Shown here: positions 1 to 7,511 of the stretch, piece after piece
Layout of the letters: every line of letters begins with the position of its first letter
Position numbering within the stretch: the first letter of the stretch is position 1
Source of the DNA: an uncultured Oscillibacter sp.
GTDB taxonomy: Bacteria; Bacillota; Clostridia; Oscillospirales; Oscillospiraceae
Direction: 5' to 3'
DNA length: 64,000 bases
Assembly: GCA_910576845.1 (NCBI GenBank)
Contig: CAJTJA010000004.1
Span: forward strand, 1-64,000
Position numbers and translations under genes: made by a program
The notes under the pieces: model-generated
Database searches by the model: none
Told to the model about the DNA's origin: nothing
Seen by the model: only the letters and a program-made list of their open reading frames with translations

Positions 1-1
1 C

Positions 2-169
2 TACGGCATGACCGACACCATGGGCCGGATGCACTCCGACGCCCAGTTCGCCGGCTCCAGCTCCGTCCCCGCCCACGTGGAGATGATGGGCTTCCTGGGC
101 ATGGGCAACAATCCCATGGTGGGCGCGACGGTGGCTGTGGCCGTTGCGGTTTCTGAGAGCAAAAAGTAA
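2..169 (+). CDS. GGGtGRT family protein, C-terminal fragment (5' end outside window)
   Basis: The window opens inside a reading frame that runs to the TAA at 167-169. The visible 55 residues contain YGMTDTMGRMHSDAQF, then SSSVPAHVEMMG and a Val/Ala-rich tail ending SESKK. I recognise these as the conserved C-terminus of the GGGtGRT family, a clostridial protein named after its Gly-rich motif and of unknown biochemical role. The motif that names the family lies upstream, outside the window. It is followed by a strong hairpin terminator, so it is probably the last gene of its unit. The family call rests on remembered C-terminal similarity only. Confidence 0.7.
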   Translation, partial: YGMTDTMGRMHSDAQFAGSSSVPAHVEMMGFLGMGNNPMVGATVAVAVAVSESKK

Positions 170-228
170 GAGGGACTTTCAATCGTATTTATACCGCAAA
201 ACCCCGAAATTACGATCAGTCCGAAAAC

Positions 229-285
229 AAAAACAGGAATCACGTCATGCGGCAAAATCTTTCCGCAGCGTGGTTCCTGTTTTTA
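229..285. terminator. Bidirectional hairpin terminator
   Basis: An A-run plus CAGGAAYCACG at 229-244 pairs with CGTGGTTCCTG plus a T-run at about 269-285. A second inner stem TGCGG/CCGCA sits inside. It lies between the GGGtGRT gene and the convergent lacI-type gene and can serve both. Confidence 0.75.
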
Positions 286-367
286 CATGCCGGTTGGGGG
301 AACCCAACAAGGCCTCAGCCGGAAACGATCCGCCCATTGGACGTCTTGCGTTTCTTTCAAACATGCC

Positions 368-1369
368 CTAGGCATTTTTTTCTTTTCCGCAGGCCCGGTA
401 AGCGGATGTCAGTATCCGCTCCAGCACCGGTGCATCCGGTTTTTCCACCCGGAGGAGAATCTGCTCCCCCGCAGTACGACCCAGCTCTTCCACCGGCTGA
501 ATTATCTGATCCACTTGATCATAATAAAATTCATAGGCATGCGTATCATAATCCACAAAGCTTACCACCTCAATATCCCGCTGCGGACAGATGCCCTTTC
601 CACGGAGATACGCGATGGTAACGGCAGCCATAAGGCCTTGGCAGACCAAGATCGCATCACAGCCCTGTTCCAGCAGCTGGTCCAAGCAGGGCGGGGCACT
701 GTCTTCCATAGAATCTCCGTAGCGGATCAAAGACGCATCCTGAACCAGACCACAATCCGCCGTGGCCGCCCGATAGGCAGCGACACGCTCCCTGGTAGTG
801 GACAGCCGCGGAAGGCCGCCAATGATGCCGATCCGGCGCTTTCCCTTGGCCGCCAAACGGCAGATGCTGCGGTAAATCGGCTGAAAATTGGACACGGAAA
901 CAGAAGAATACTTTTGGGTTTCAAAGGTTCGGTCCACCAGTACCACAGGAAACCCCGCCGGAATCAAAGCGTCCAAACGCCGAAAGTCATCCATCGTGCT
1001 GGCAATGAGCAGACCATCCACCAGCCCGGCGGTGAGAAGGCGGAGATTTGTCTCCTCCCGGTCCATATTCTCTTTGGTGTTTGCGATAATCAGGTGATAA
1101 CCCTTGGCGGAAAGATAATTTTCAGCCGACTCGATAATCGTACCAAAAAATTTATTGGAGATATCGGGAACAATAAAACCGATCGTCTTTTTCTTCCCGG
1201 TGCGGAAACTCCGGGCTGAGGCGTCAGGTGTGTAGCCCAATTCTTTAATTGCTTTATATACCTTCTCCTTGGTATCGTCGGAGACGTAGCGGGTGTTATT
1301 AATTGTGTGAGAAACGGTGGCGGTGGAGACCCCGGCCAGCCGGGCTACATCGCTGATGGTAGTTTTCAT
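368..1369 (-). CDS. LacI family transcriptional regulator
   Basis: This 333-residue protein has full LacI-family architecture. An N-terminal helix-turn-helix at residues 3-25 includes VSTATVSHTINN. The hinge region follows to about residue 60, and a periplasmic-binding-protein-like sugar-sensing domain starts near KTIGFIVPDISN and fills the rest. It would bind palindromic operators as a dimer and release or tighten on a small ligand, usually a sugar. No transporter or catabolic gene lies next to it, so its target is not visible here. Two TTTGCGCAA palindromes sit between its start and its own promoter, which suggests autoregulation. The ligand cannot be inferred. Confidence 0.93.
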   Translation of the reverse strand: MKTTISDVARLAGVSTATVSHTINNTRYVSDDTKEKVYKAIKELGYTPDASARSFRTGKKKTIGFIVPDISNKFFGTIIESAENYLSAKGYHLIIANTKENMDREETNLRLLTAGLVDGLLIASTMDDFRRLDALIPAGFPVVLVDRTFETQKYSSVSVSNFQPIYRSICRLAAKGKRRIGIIGGLPRLSTTRERVAAYRAATADCGLVQDASLIRYGDSMEDSAPPCLDQLLEQGCDAILVCQGLMAAVTIAYLRGKGICPQRDIEVVSFVDYDTHAYEFYYDQVDQIIQPVEELGRTAGEQILLRVEKPDAPVLERILTSAYRACGKEKNA

Positions 1370-1380
1370 GACACAAATCC

Positions 1381-1410
1381 TTTGCGCAATAAAAAGTCGG
1401 TTTGCGCAAA
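1381..1410. promoter_or_regulatory. Twin LacI-type operators (TTTGCGCAA)
   Basis: TTTGCGCAAT at 1381-1390 and TTTGCGCAAA at 1401-1410 are near-identical palindromes exactly 20 bp apart, two helical turns. They lie just upstream of the lacI-type start and downstream of its promoter. LacI-family proteins bind palindromes with a central CG, so these are the likely autoregulatory operators. The binding itself is inferred. Confidence 0.65.
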
Positions 1411-1425
1411 TGCCAAACCCGTTGT

Positions 1426-1454
1426 AGTATAGGACAGCTTTTGACTTTCGTCAA
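1426..1454 (-). promoter_or_regulatory. Promoter of the LacI-type regulator
   Basis: Reading the minus strand, -35 TTGACG (1449-1454), a 17-bp spacer and -10 TATACT (1426-1431) form a good housekeeping promoter directed at the regulator gene. Confidence 0.7.
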
Positions 1455-1490
1455 GCGTTTTTGACTGCTTTTGACAATGAAATTTTTTCC

Positions 1491-1519
1491 TTGCCTTTTT
1501 CAGTCCCCTGTGCTATACT
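1491..1519 (+). promoter_or_regulatory. Promoter of queT leader
   Basis: -35 TTGCCT (1491-1496), 17-bp spacer, -10 TATACT (1514-1519). Transcription would start near 1526, giving a leader of about 240 nt before queT. Confidence 0.7.
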
Positions 1520-1520
1520 T

Positions 1521-1740
1521 TCTCCCGGCAGGTGCCATCTCCCTGCCAGGCTCTTCAGGCATGGAGGCCGCATAAAAAAATGGAGGCTGCCGCGGCCTTA
1601 CCGCGGACGTTTTTCCGCACTCCGCGGCCTCCAGAAAACATCCCGCTCCCGCGCAGGAGCCGGGAAAAGACGAGGCCGGCAGAAAGCATGCGGTTTTACG
1701 CTGTCTCCGCCTTTTGGGACGGATGCAGCGTTTTTGCTTT
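1521..1740 (+). promoter_or_regulatory. Structured leader of queT with terminator; candidate preQ1-type riboswitch
   Basis: The untranslated leader has a hairpin GGCAGG (1527-1532)/CCTGCC (1542-1547). Two copies of TGGAGGC (near 1562 and 1581) could each pair with one GCGGCCTCCA (near 1623-1632). The leader ends in an intrinsic terminator, ACGCTG (1698-1703) with CAGCGT (1726-1731), followed by five T. Mutually exclusive pairing before a terminator is typical of a ligand-controlled switch. QueT proteins carry queuosine precursors, and preQ1-III riboswitches are known from Ruminococcaceae queT leaders. The class assignment is inference; I did not match a preQ1 consensus. Confidence 0.5.
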
Positions 1741-1765
1741 CCCGGCAAACATGGAGGAATGTTTT

Positions 1766-2275
1766 ATGACAAAAACCCGTTTCAGCACCCGGAGACTGGC
1801 CCTCGCCGGCCTTATTGCCGCCGTTTACACAGCGGCCACCCTGATTCTGCCAATCCCTCAGTACGGGGGCATTCAGTTCCGTGTAGCGGAGGCCATGACA
1901 GTTCTTCCCTTTCTGTTCCCAGAGGCTATTCCAGGCCTGGCGGTCGGCTGCTTCCTGGCAAACCTGCTGGGCTCCCCCATTATGCTGGACTGGATCTTCG
2001 GCACCCTGGCAACGCTCCTGGCAGCCCTATGGAGCCGGAGGATGCCCAATATATACTTGGCGGCCCTGCCTCCCGTGGTGTGCAACGCCGTTATCGTGGG
2101 CGCTGAGATCGCTTGGTTCACGGTGCAGGACGGCGGGGCCTTCTGGCCTGCCTATGGCCTCAGCGCCTTGACTGTAGGACTGGGAGAAATAGCGGCATGT
2201 TACATTCTGGGCGTCCCCCTGGCAAAAATGCTGGGGAAGACCCTGGAAGCCAAGGGTCTGCTGGAGGCCCGGTAA
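1766..2275 (+). CDS. queT: QueT-type ECF transporter S component (queuosine precursor uptake)
   Basis: This 169-residue membrane protein has about six hydrophobic segments. It carries the QueT-family signature ILPIPQYGGIQFRVAEAM near residues 30-47 and FLANLLGSPIMLDWIFGTLATLLAAL further on. The family forms the substrate-binding S component of an energy-coupling-factor transporter in the membrane and imports a queuosine precursor such as preQ1. The partner EcfA/EcfT genes are not in the window, which fits a group II ECF system sharing a common module. The ATG at 1766 is chosen because GGAGGAAT ends five bases upstream. A longer upstream frame would run through the structured leader. Confidence 0.9.
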   Translation: MTKTRFSTRRLALAGLIAAVYTAATLILPIPQYGGIQFRVAEAMTVLPFLFPEAIPGLAVGCFLANLLGSPIMLDWIFGTLATLLAALWSRRMPNIYLAALPPVVCNAVIVGAEIAWFTVQDGGAFWPAYGLSALTVGLGEIAACYILGVPLAKMLGKTLEAKGLLEAR

Positions 2276-2281
2276 AGCAGG

Positions 2282-2321
2282 AACAGAGGGACCGCCTTAA
2301 AAAGCGGTCCCTCTGTTTTCC
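2282..2321 (+). terminator. Terminator of queT
   Basis: AACAGAGGGACCGC (2282-2295) pairs perfectly with GCGGTCCCTCTGTT (2304-2317), followed by a short T/C tract, seven bases after the queT stop. Confidence 0.8.
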
Positions 2322-2486
2322 GAAAAAATCAGGAGGCTTGTTCAACGGGAAGATATGCGCAAAAAAACCGGGAGGGGTTTCCCCCACAATTCAAATTATA
2401 AATTCTAAGAACTTGCCTGGACTGTCAAAATGCGTTTTTGACAGCCTGAAAATCCGCTTACGCGGTCCTCTCTCCGTCTTCGCCGG

Positions 2487-3152
2487 TCATAACCAGTCAA
2501 AGTTCTCCTTCCCCGCCCCGGCCTCAAAATAATATTTCCCGATGCCCAGATCCACATCCGAGAACATACCGCTGTCACATGTCATGGAGACCCTGCGGCC
2601 CGCTCCCCGGATGATGAACGCCTGCTTATTCAGTGCCGTAGGCGCCAGGAGAACGGCATCCACGCCTCTGGCAAACCACTCTGGAGCTTCCCCTTCATAG
2701 GCGCTGATCTCCTCCGGCCGCTTGGACTTGTGGGGAACCCCCTGAGTCACGCCATAGCCCACGGCAATAAGTCCGAGTATTTTTTCAGCCTCCGGCAAGG
2801 CGTTTCTGCTCAGTCCCTTCCGGCTGAAAGTACCGCCTACCCACCAGGAATTCAGCCCTAATACCTGCGCAAAGAGCATCATATCCGCCCCGCAGTATCC
2901 CAGCCGCTCGTCCAGGTCCGGACGGTCCGCCCCAGCCAAAATGATGTAATTCCGAACCCCCTTTGCCAGAACCAGCCTGAGAAGAGGACTAAACGCCCCG
3001 GAATCCTCCACTACCAGGTACATGGCTAAATCAAAGGCCTCGTTGTTTTTTTGAATCCGGTCCCTGAGCTGCTCGCACACATCCCCGGGAATCCTTCGGT
3101 CCGTGTAGCGGCGGACCGTATGGCGGCTTCGTATCGCTTCTTCCAGTGTCAT
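2487..3152 (-). CDS. Nitroreductase family protein
   Basis: This 221-residue protein begins MTLEEAIRSRHTVRRYTDRR, the N-terminal signature of FMN-binding nitroreductases, where the Arg pair contacts FMN. The central YCGADMMLFAQVLGLNSWWV matches the helix conserved in the TM1586-like branch. Members reduce nitro or quinone compounds with NAD(P)H. The long insertion with Arg/Lys-rich VTQGVPHKSKRP and the short C-terminus also fit this branch. It is a single gene, convergent with queT and divergent from the sigma factor. The physiological substrate cannot be told from sequence. Confidence 0.85.
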   Translation of the reverse strand: MTLEEAIRSRHTVRRYTDRRIPGDVCEQLRDRIQKNNEAFDLAMYLVVEDSGAFSPLLRLVLAKGVRNYIILAGADRPDLDERLGYCGADMMLFAQVLGLNSWWVGGTFSRKGLSRNALPEAEKILGLIAVGYGVTQGVPHKSKRPEEISAYEGEAPEWFARGVDAVLLAPTALNKQAFIIRGAGRRVSMTCDSGMFSDVDLGIGKYYFEAGAGKENFDWL

Positions 3153-3238
3153 AAGGGCGCCTCCGTTTTTAAAATTAGTTTTATCTTATCATATCCTTTG
3201 CCAAGGGTGATAAACTTTCTAAAAATTTTCTAAAACCT

Positions 3239-3264
3239 GGGACAAATCCTCTCTCCCCGCCGTA
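3239..3264 (+). promoter_or_regulatory. Candidate ECF-type promoter for the sigma/anti-sigma pair
   Basis: GGGAC at 3239-3243 and CGTA at 3261-3264, 17 bp apart, resemble the -35/-10 layout (AAC...CGT) used by ECF sigma factors for their own promoters. The -35 match is poor, so this is only a suggestion of autoregulation. Confidence 0.25.
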
Positions 3265-3310
3265 TCATAAGTGAGAGTACTCCCAACCAAACACTCAACG
3301 AGGGCAACGT

Positions 3311-3793
3311 ATGGACAAAGTCTGTTTCACCGCCGCCGTGGAGCGGTATCAGAACACAGTTTACCGGACAGCTTTCCATGTTCTGGGAAGTCCCCAAGAC
3401 GCGGATGACGCCGTGCAGGAGGTTTTCCTGCGCCTGTTCCGGCACAAAGGAAGCTTTGATGGAGAGGATCACCTGCGGCGCTGGCTGCTGCGGGTGACGG
3501 TGAATTACTGCCGGGATATTCTGAGAAGTTCCTGGCGGAAGCGGCGGGTGTCCATGGAGGAGCTGCCGGAAACTCCGGTCTTTGACAAGCAGTCACAGGC
3601 GGCGCTGTACCGTGAAGTTATGGCCCTGCCGGAGAAATACCGGATCGTGCTGGACCTCTTCTATTACGAGGAATTCAGTGTTCAAGAAATTGGATATCTG
3701 CTGGATTTGGGCACCTCCACGGTAACAACCCGGCTGTCCCGGGCCCGGCAGCGGCTGAAAGAACGATTGGGGGAGGACTGGCAGGATGAGTAA
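3311..3793 (+). CDS. RNA polymerase sigma factor, ECF (sigma-70) family
   Basis: This 160-residue protein has region 2 at about residues 10-75, with TAFHVLGSPQDADDAVQEVF. Region 4 lies at about 100-155, with YYEEFSVQEIGYLLDL and TSTVTTRLSRARQRLKERL, its DNA-binding helix-turn-helix. Regions 1 and 3 are absent, which defines the ECF group. It would direct core RNA polymerase to a small stress or envelope regulon. It overlaps the next gene by eight bases, the arrangement expected for a sigma factor and its membrane anti-sigma. The inducing signal is unknown. Confidence 0.92.
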   Translation: MDKVCFTAAVERYQNTVYRTAFHVLGSPQDADDAVQEVFLRLFRHKGSFDGEDHLRRWLLRVTVNYCRDILRSSWRKRRVSMEELPETPVFDKQSQAALYREVMALPEKYRIVLDLFYYEEFSVQEIGYLLDLGTSTVTTRLSRARQRLKERLGEDWQDE

Positions 3794-5636
3794 CCGGGAA
3801 TTTTACCAGGAGACCTTCTCCCAGGTCCGCGGAACCAGAGAAATCCGATGGGAGAATTATGAGATGGCAACACACAGAAAAGGTCTGAAACATTTACTTA
3901 TTTTAGCCGCAGCGATAACGGTAATCGCAGCCTTGTCAGGTCTGGCTGTGGCAGCCAACTTCTTCGGCCTGCGGGACGCGCTGCTGCCGGAGAAGGGCAG
4001 TGTGAGCGTAGTGGACGAAAAGGGGGTTGTGGTCCCCGGGGAGAGGGAGTTCAAGGATTTTATCAGTCTCTCCGGCTGGAGAGATACCCCGGAGAGCAAG
4101 GCTCTGGCGGAGTGGGAGGCGTTCCGGGAGACCTACGACCCGGACGGAGCCATTGTCCGTGAGATTGGCAACGAGCCCACGGGCTTTGAGGAGCGCTATG
4201 GGAATTACTTGGTTTACACACAGGAAATGGCCGGCAAGCTGGAGGAGATTATCGAGAAATACGGCCTCAGCCTCCACAGCTGGATGGAAGTGGTTCTGCC
4301 GGAGACCTGGCCGATAGCGGCAGGGGAGTTCTGCGGGGAAAATATCACGCCCTACTCCGGCTATATCTACGAAAACGGCACCTTCCGCTTTGACGGGGAG
4401 GCGGAGCTGGAGGCCGGGGGGCTGAAGGGCTATGGAGTCATCGAGTATCAGTTCAGCCGCTCTGTCCGGGGAACCTTTGACGATGTAGCACTGAACATCG
4501 GGGACTTCAGCGACTTTGAGGAGTGGGGATACCAGGCGGCGGACGGAACTACCGTCACTCTGGGTCTGGGCGCCCGGAACCGCTCGCTGATCCTGGCGGA
4601 CCTGGGTGACAGCTTCGTAACAGTAAACGTGCTGACAGGCCGGGAGGGGGACGACACCTTTTCCTCCGGCCCTATTGGCCGGGAGGAGCTGGAGGAACTG
4701 GCGGACAGCTTCCGCTATTCCGCCCTGACCCCAGTCCGGGAGCCGGACCAAGATACTATTTTAGCGGCGAACGCCCGGTACATGGAGGAGCTGCAAAACC
4801 AGCCCCTGGAGACCCTGCCCTCGGAATCCCAGGACCCTCTCTATACCCGGACAGGCATCGCGGCCAGCGTAGCGCGGGACTTTGTCCTGCTGCTGGCAGA
4901 GCGGATTGAGGACGGGCGGCGGGAGGAAGTGGCGGATATCCTGGTCTACCCCGCTCAAGTGGAGGTGAGCGCCGGAACCTTTACGGTAAACTCCCCGGAG
5001 GAGTTTCTGCCCTACTACGATGAAGTGATTGGGCAGAACCGTCTGGGCCTCTCCACAGCCATGACCTGGGAACTCACCCCTGTAGAGTCTCAGATTTTCA
5101 GCAATGGCAGCGGCCTTGCCTCTGTGGCGGACGGTGCCATATGGTTCGGATTGGTGGAGGATGCTGTCATTCGGGTCTTCACTATCCAGACGGACCAGGC
5201 CGCCGTCCGGGCGGCGGGCGGCGGAGCTATCACCCAGGACGCCGGGCAGGAGGAATCCTTTGCGGCCCTCTCTCTGGACGAGGGGCGGGAGTTCCTTTTA
5301 GGTCTGGCAGACCTGATCGACCATGGAGAACGGGGGGAAATCGCGAACCTGCTCGCCTATCCCGCGCAGGTGAAAACCCCAGGCGGCGAATGGATCGCAA
5401 ACACGCCTGAGGAATTCCTGGCCTTCTATGACGAGACCTTTGGGGCCGGCGGAAGCACGCTTTCGGCGGATATCCGGGCGAACCCGGAACCGGTTCTGGA
5501 CAGCGAAGGAAGCTTGGCCTCCGCCGCGGACGGGGCGGTATGGTTCCGGCGGGGGGAGGATGGAACACTCCAAGTCCTCTCCCTCCAGTCGGACATATGG
5601 CTGTGGAGCGTGCAGTATTGGGAAGCGCAGCCCTAA
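3786..5636 (+). CDS. Membrane anti-sigma-like protein with two C-terminal repeat domains
   Basis: This 616-residue protein has a short cytoplasmic N-terminus of about 36 residues, one membrane segment at about 37-60 (LLILAAAITVIAALSGLAV), and a large extracellular part. The gene starts inside the sigma factor gene, and this layout matches anti-sigma factors that hold an ECF sigma at the membrane. The C-terminus carries two related units of about 110 residues. The first contains EEVADILVYPAQVEV and SVADGAIWF; the second contains GEIANLLAYPAQVKT and SAADGAVWF. No catalytic motif is recognised. The anti-sigma role is inferred from position and topology, because the N-terminus lacks a clear zinc-finger HxxxCxxC motif. 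Confidence 0.7.
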   Translation: MSNREFYQETFSQVRGTREIRWENYEMATHRKGLKHLLILAAAITVIAALSGLAVAANFFGLRDALLPEKGSVSVVDEKGVVVPGEREFKDFISLSGWRDTPESKALAEWEAFRETYDPDGAIVREIGNEPTGFEERYGNYLVYTQEMAGKLEEIIEKYGLSLHSWMEVVLPETWPIAAGEFCGENITPYSGYIYENGTFRFDGEAELEAGGLKGYGVIEYQFSRSVRGTFDDVALNIGDFSDFEEWGYQAADGTTVTLGLGARNRSLILADLGDSFVTVNVLTGREGDDTFSSGPIGREELEELADSFRYSALTPVREPDQDTILAANARYMEELQNQPLETLPSESQDPLYTRTGIAASVARDFVLLLAERIEDGRREEVADILVYPAQVEVSAGTFTVNSPEEFLPYYDEVIGQNRLGLSTAMTWELTPVESQIFSNGSGLASVADGAIWFGLVEDAVIRVFTIQTDQAAVRAAGGGAITQDAGQEESFAALSLDEGREFLLGLADLIDHGERGEIANLLAYPAQVKTPGGEWIANTPEEFLAFYDETFGAGGSTLSADIRANPEPVLDSEGSLASAADGAVWFRRGEDGTLQVLSLQSDIWLWSVQYWEAQP

Positions 5637-5645
5637 GCGCGAAAA

Positions 5646-5677
5646 GGGCCGGGAACCGCAAGTTCCCGGCCCTTTTT
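5646..5677. terminator. Bidirectional terminator
   Basis: GGGCCGGGAAC and GTTCCCGGCCC form a perfect stem with a 5-base loop, followed by TTTTT on the plus strand and AAAA before it. It separates the anti-sigma gene from the convergent CAT-like gene, whose stop codon it touches. Confidence 0.85.
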
Positions 5678-6297
5678 CAGAGACGTTCTATCAGGGCAGC
5701 CAACCTCTCGTGGAAGCGCCCCACGTGGAGTCCGTCCACAAAACGATGGTTCAGCTCCAAAGAGATGTGGAGCACCTTCCGCTCCCCCTCTTGGGCATAC
5801 TTTCCCCAGGCAATCCGGGGCACGGCATCGTTGGGGTCAAACGCCCGCTCGTTGGTCAGGGCCGTCAGCTCCACCCAGGGAAGGCAAGTGAAGTAAATCA
5901 GATCCAGGCTGTCCTCCTGGTCCAGGAAAGTGGTCTGAGCGGCACTTTTGGCCTTGGCGGCGGCGCAGAATGTCCGAACGTCCTCCTCCATGGGCAGCGT
6001 GACGATGTGGAACTGCTCCGCGCCGGGCTTCAAGTCCGTGAAGCTGGGATTCCGCCAATCGAAGAGGACCAGGTCCTCCCCCCGGAGGGCGTAGCGGAAC
6101 GCCTCCACCTGATTGATGGCCTGGGTGCAGAGGTACACCAGGGAATGATAAAAGGAAAGCCGGTTCTCCTTGGCAAACTGATAGAGCCGGGTCACGTCCT
6201 GGCGGAAGGTAACGCTGAAAAAAGGCTGAGACATGGGGGAGAAAAATTCGAACAGTTCTCGCCGGGGCCAGGCAGACTTGTCAACAATACGCGTCAT
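5677..6297 (-). CDS. CatA-like (chloramphenicol acetyltransferase family) protein
   Basis: This 206-residue protein is of CAT-family length. Near the C-terminus it has NHRFVDGLHVGRF, in which the catalytic His and structural Asp of HxxxDG are both present; the residue before the His is Asn rather than the usual His. FYHSLVYLCTQAINQVEAFR matches the family's trimer core. Such enzymes acetylate chloramphenicol with acetyl-CoA, but many genomic homologues have other or unknown acceptors, so resistance is not established. ATG 6297 is preferred over 6315 because AGGAGG sits five bases upstream of it and the upstream ATG lies at about the expected transcription start. Confidence 0.8.
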   Translation of the reverse strand: MTRIVDKSAWPRRELFEFFSPMSQPFFSVTFRQDVTRLYQFAKENRLSFYHSLVYLCTQAINQVEAFRYALRGEDLVLFDWRNPSFTDLKPGAEQFHIVTLPMEEDVRTFCAAAKAKSAAQTTFLDQEDSLDLIYFTCLPWVELTALTNERAFDPNDAVPRIAWGKYAQEGERKVLHISLELNHRFVDGLHVGRFHERLAALIERL

Positions 6298-6321
6298 GGG
6301 ACCCTCCTTTCTCATGGAAAC

Positions 6322-6349
6322 AGTATAGCAAACGGGGCGAAAATTGCAA
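6322..6349 (-). promoter_or_regulatory. Promoter of the CAT-like gene
   Basis: Minus strand: -35 TTGCAA (6344-6349), 16-bp spacer, -10 TATACT (6322-6327). It is divergent from the rsmA promoter 30 bp away. Confidence 0.6.
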
Positions 6350-6379
6350 GAGCCTCCCGGTTTTGTTCCTGAAAAAGAA

Positions 6380-6408
6380 TTGAATCAAGGGTTGGGTTGT
6401 GGTATACT
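6380..6408 (+). promoter_or_regulatory. Promoter of the rsmA-mrnC-rqcH operon
   Basis: -35 TTGAAT (6380-6385), 17-bp spacer, -10 TATACT (6403-6408). Transcription would start near 6415, about 230 nt before rsmA. Confidence 0.65.
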
Positions 6409-6452
6409 CTCCTGTGAAATTGCGGACGCCGGAACGGGACAAGGAAGCCAAG

Positions 6453-6644
6453 GTGAAAACCCCTTTTCTAATACTGCGGGTCTTTATCCTGGGTCTGACG
6501 GCCGGCGGGGCAGGGGAGACCCCCACCGCTCTCCCGGAAGAGTCCCCCGTGGAAACCGTCCAACCGGAGGAAGCCCCGGACGAGCCCCTCCCGCCGGAAA
6601 CAGCTGACCCAAATTCAAATACACACCGGAAAGGCGGATATGCC
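6453..6644 (+). other. In-frame secretion-signal-like stretch ahead of rsmA
   Basis: A GTG at 6453 opens 64 codons in frame with rsmA and without a stop. It encodes a basic start and a hydrophobic run (FLILRVFILGLTAGGAG), then an acidic, Pro-rich linker (about ten Pro and nine Glu). That is the layout of a lipoprotein or secreted-protein N-terminus, comparable to the nagZ-like lipoprotein at 49 kb, but no lipobox Cys is present. RsmA is cytoplasmic and starts cleanly at 6645, so this is either a relic fused by deletion or a leader ORF. The functional state is unknown. Confidence 0.4.
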
Positions 6645-7496
6645 ATGAATCTCTGCGACCGGGAAGCCCTTCGCACCCTGCTGGGGCGGCACGGCTTCCA
6701 TTTCTCCAAGTCCATGGGGCAGAACTTTCTCATTGACCCCGCCGTCCCGGCGGATATCGCCGCCGCCTCTCAGGCGGACAGAACCTGCGGCGTGCTGGAA
6801 ATCGGCCCCGGCGTGGGGTGCCTGACGGCGGAGCTGGCGGAACGGGCCGGGAAGGTGATTTCCGTCGAGTTGGACAAAAAGCTTCTCCCTGTACTGGCGG
6901 AGACCATGGAGCCCTTTGACAACGTGGAAATCATTCCGGGGGACGCGCTGAAGCTGGACATTCAGGCCCTGGCGGCGGAGAAGCTCCCCGGCCTCCGGCC
7001 TCTGGTCTGCGCGAATCTCCCCTACAACATCACCACCCCCGTGCTGACGAAGCTGGTGGAGACCCCCTGCTTTGAAAGCATCACCGTCCTTCTCCAAAAG
7101 GAGGTGGCCCAGCGTCTGGCGGCGCCTCAGGGCTCCGGCGGCGGCGGGGCCTTCACTCTCTGGCTTCAATACTACATGGAAACGGATATCCTCTTCGACG
7201 TAACCGCGGAGAAGTTTTTCCCTGTCCCCAAGGTGGACTCCGCCGTCCTCCGGTGCGTCCGGCGGGTCAAGCCCGCCGTTTCGGTGGAGAATGAGGCGTT
7301 TTTCTTCCGCTGTTTGCGGGGAGCCTTTCTCCTGCGGCGGAAGACGCTGGCCAACAGCCTTGCCGCCGCCCTGCCGGAGAAGGGCCGGGAAGCCGTGCAG
7401 GCGGCGATTGAAGACTGCGGCCTTCCGCCCTCCATTCGGGGGGAGAAGCTGACATTAGAGGACTTCGCGGCGCTGGCAGCGGCGCTGGCAAAATAA
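6645..7496 (+). CDS. rsmA: 16S rRNA (adenine1518-N6/adenine1519-N6) dimethyltransferase
   Basis: This 283-residue protein is of usual RsmA/KsgA length. SMGQNFLIDPAV near residues 25-36 is the family N-terminal signature. GVLEIGPGVGCLT is the SAM-binding loop, and VCANLPYNITTPVL carries the catalytic NLPY motif. It dimethylates two adjacent adenines in helix 45 of 16S rRNA during 30S assembly; loss gives kasugamycin resistance in other bacteria. The ATG at 6645 is chosen because AAGGCGG lies seven bases upstream and the homology begins there. It heads an apparent operon with mrnC and rqcH. Confidence 0.95.
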   Translation: MNLCDREALRTLLGRHGFHFSKSMGQNFLIDPAVPADIAAASQADRTCGVLEIGPGVGCLTAELAERAGKVISVELDKKLLPVLAETMEPFDNVEIIPGDALKLDIQALAAEKLPGLRPLVCANLPYNITTPVLTKLVETPCFESITVLLQKEVAQRLAAPQGSGGGGAFTLWLQYYMETDILFDVTAEKFFPVPKVDSAVLRCVRRVKPAVSVENEAFFFRCLRGAFLLRRKTLANSLAAALPEKGREAVQAAIEDCGLPPSIRGEKLTLEDFAALAAALAK

Positions 7497-7511
7497 TGGA
7501 GGATGGATTTC

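Noticed and set aside
361..376. TGCCCTAGGCA palindrome with a T-run at the end of the LacI-type gene as another MITE end
   Set aside because: Contains CTAG, but no terminal repeat of the A, B or C type adjoins it; part of it is the coding end of the regulator.
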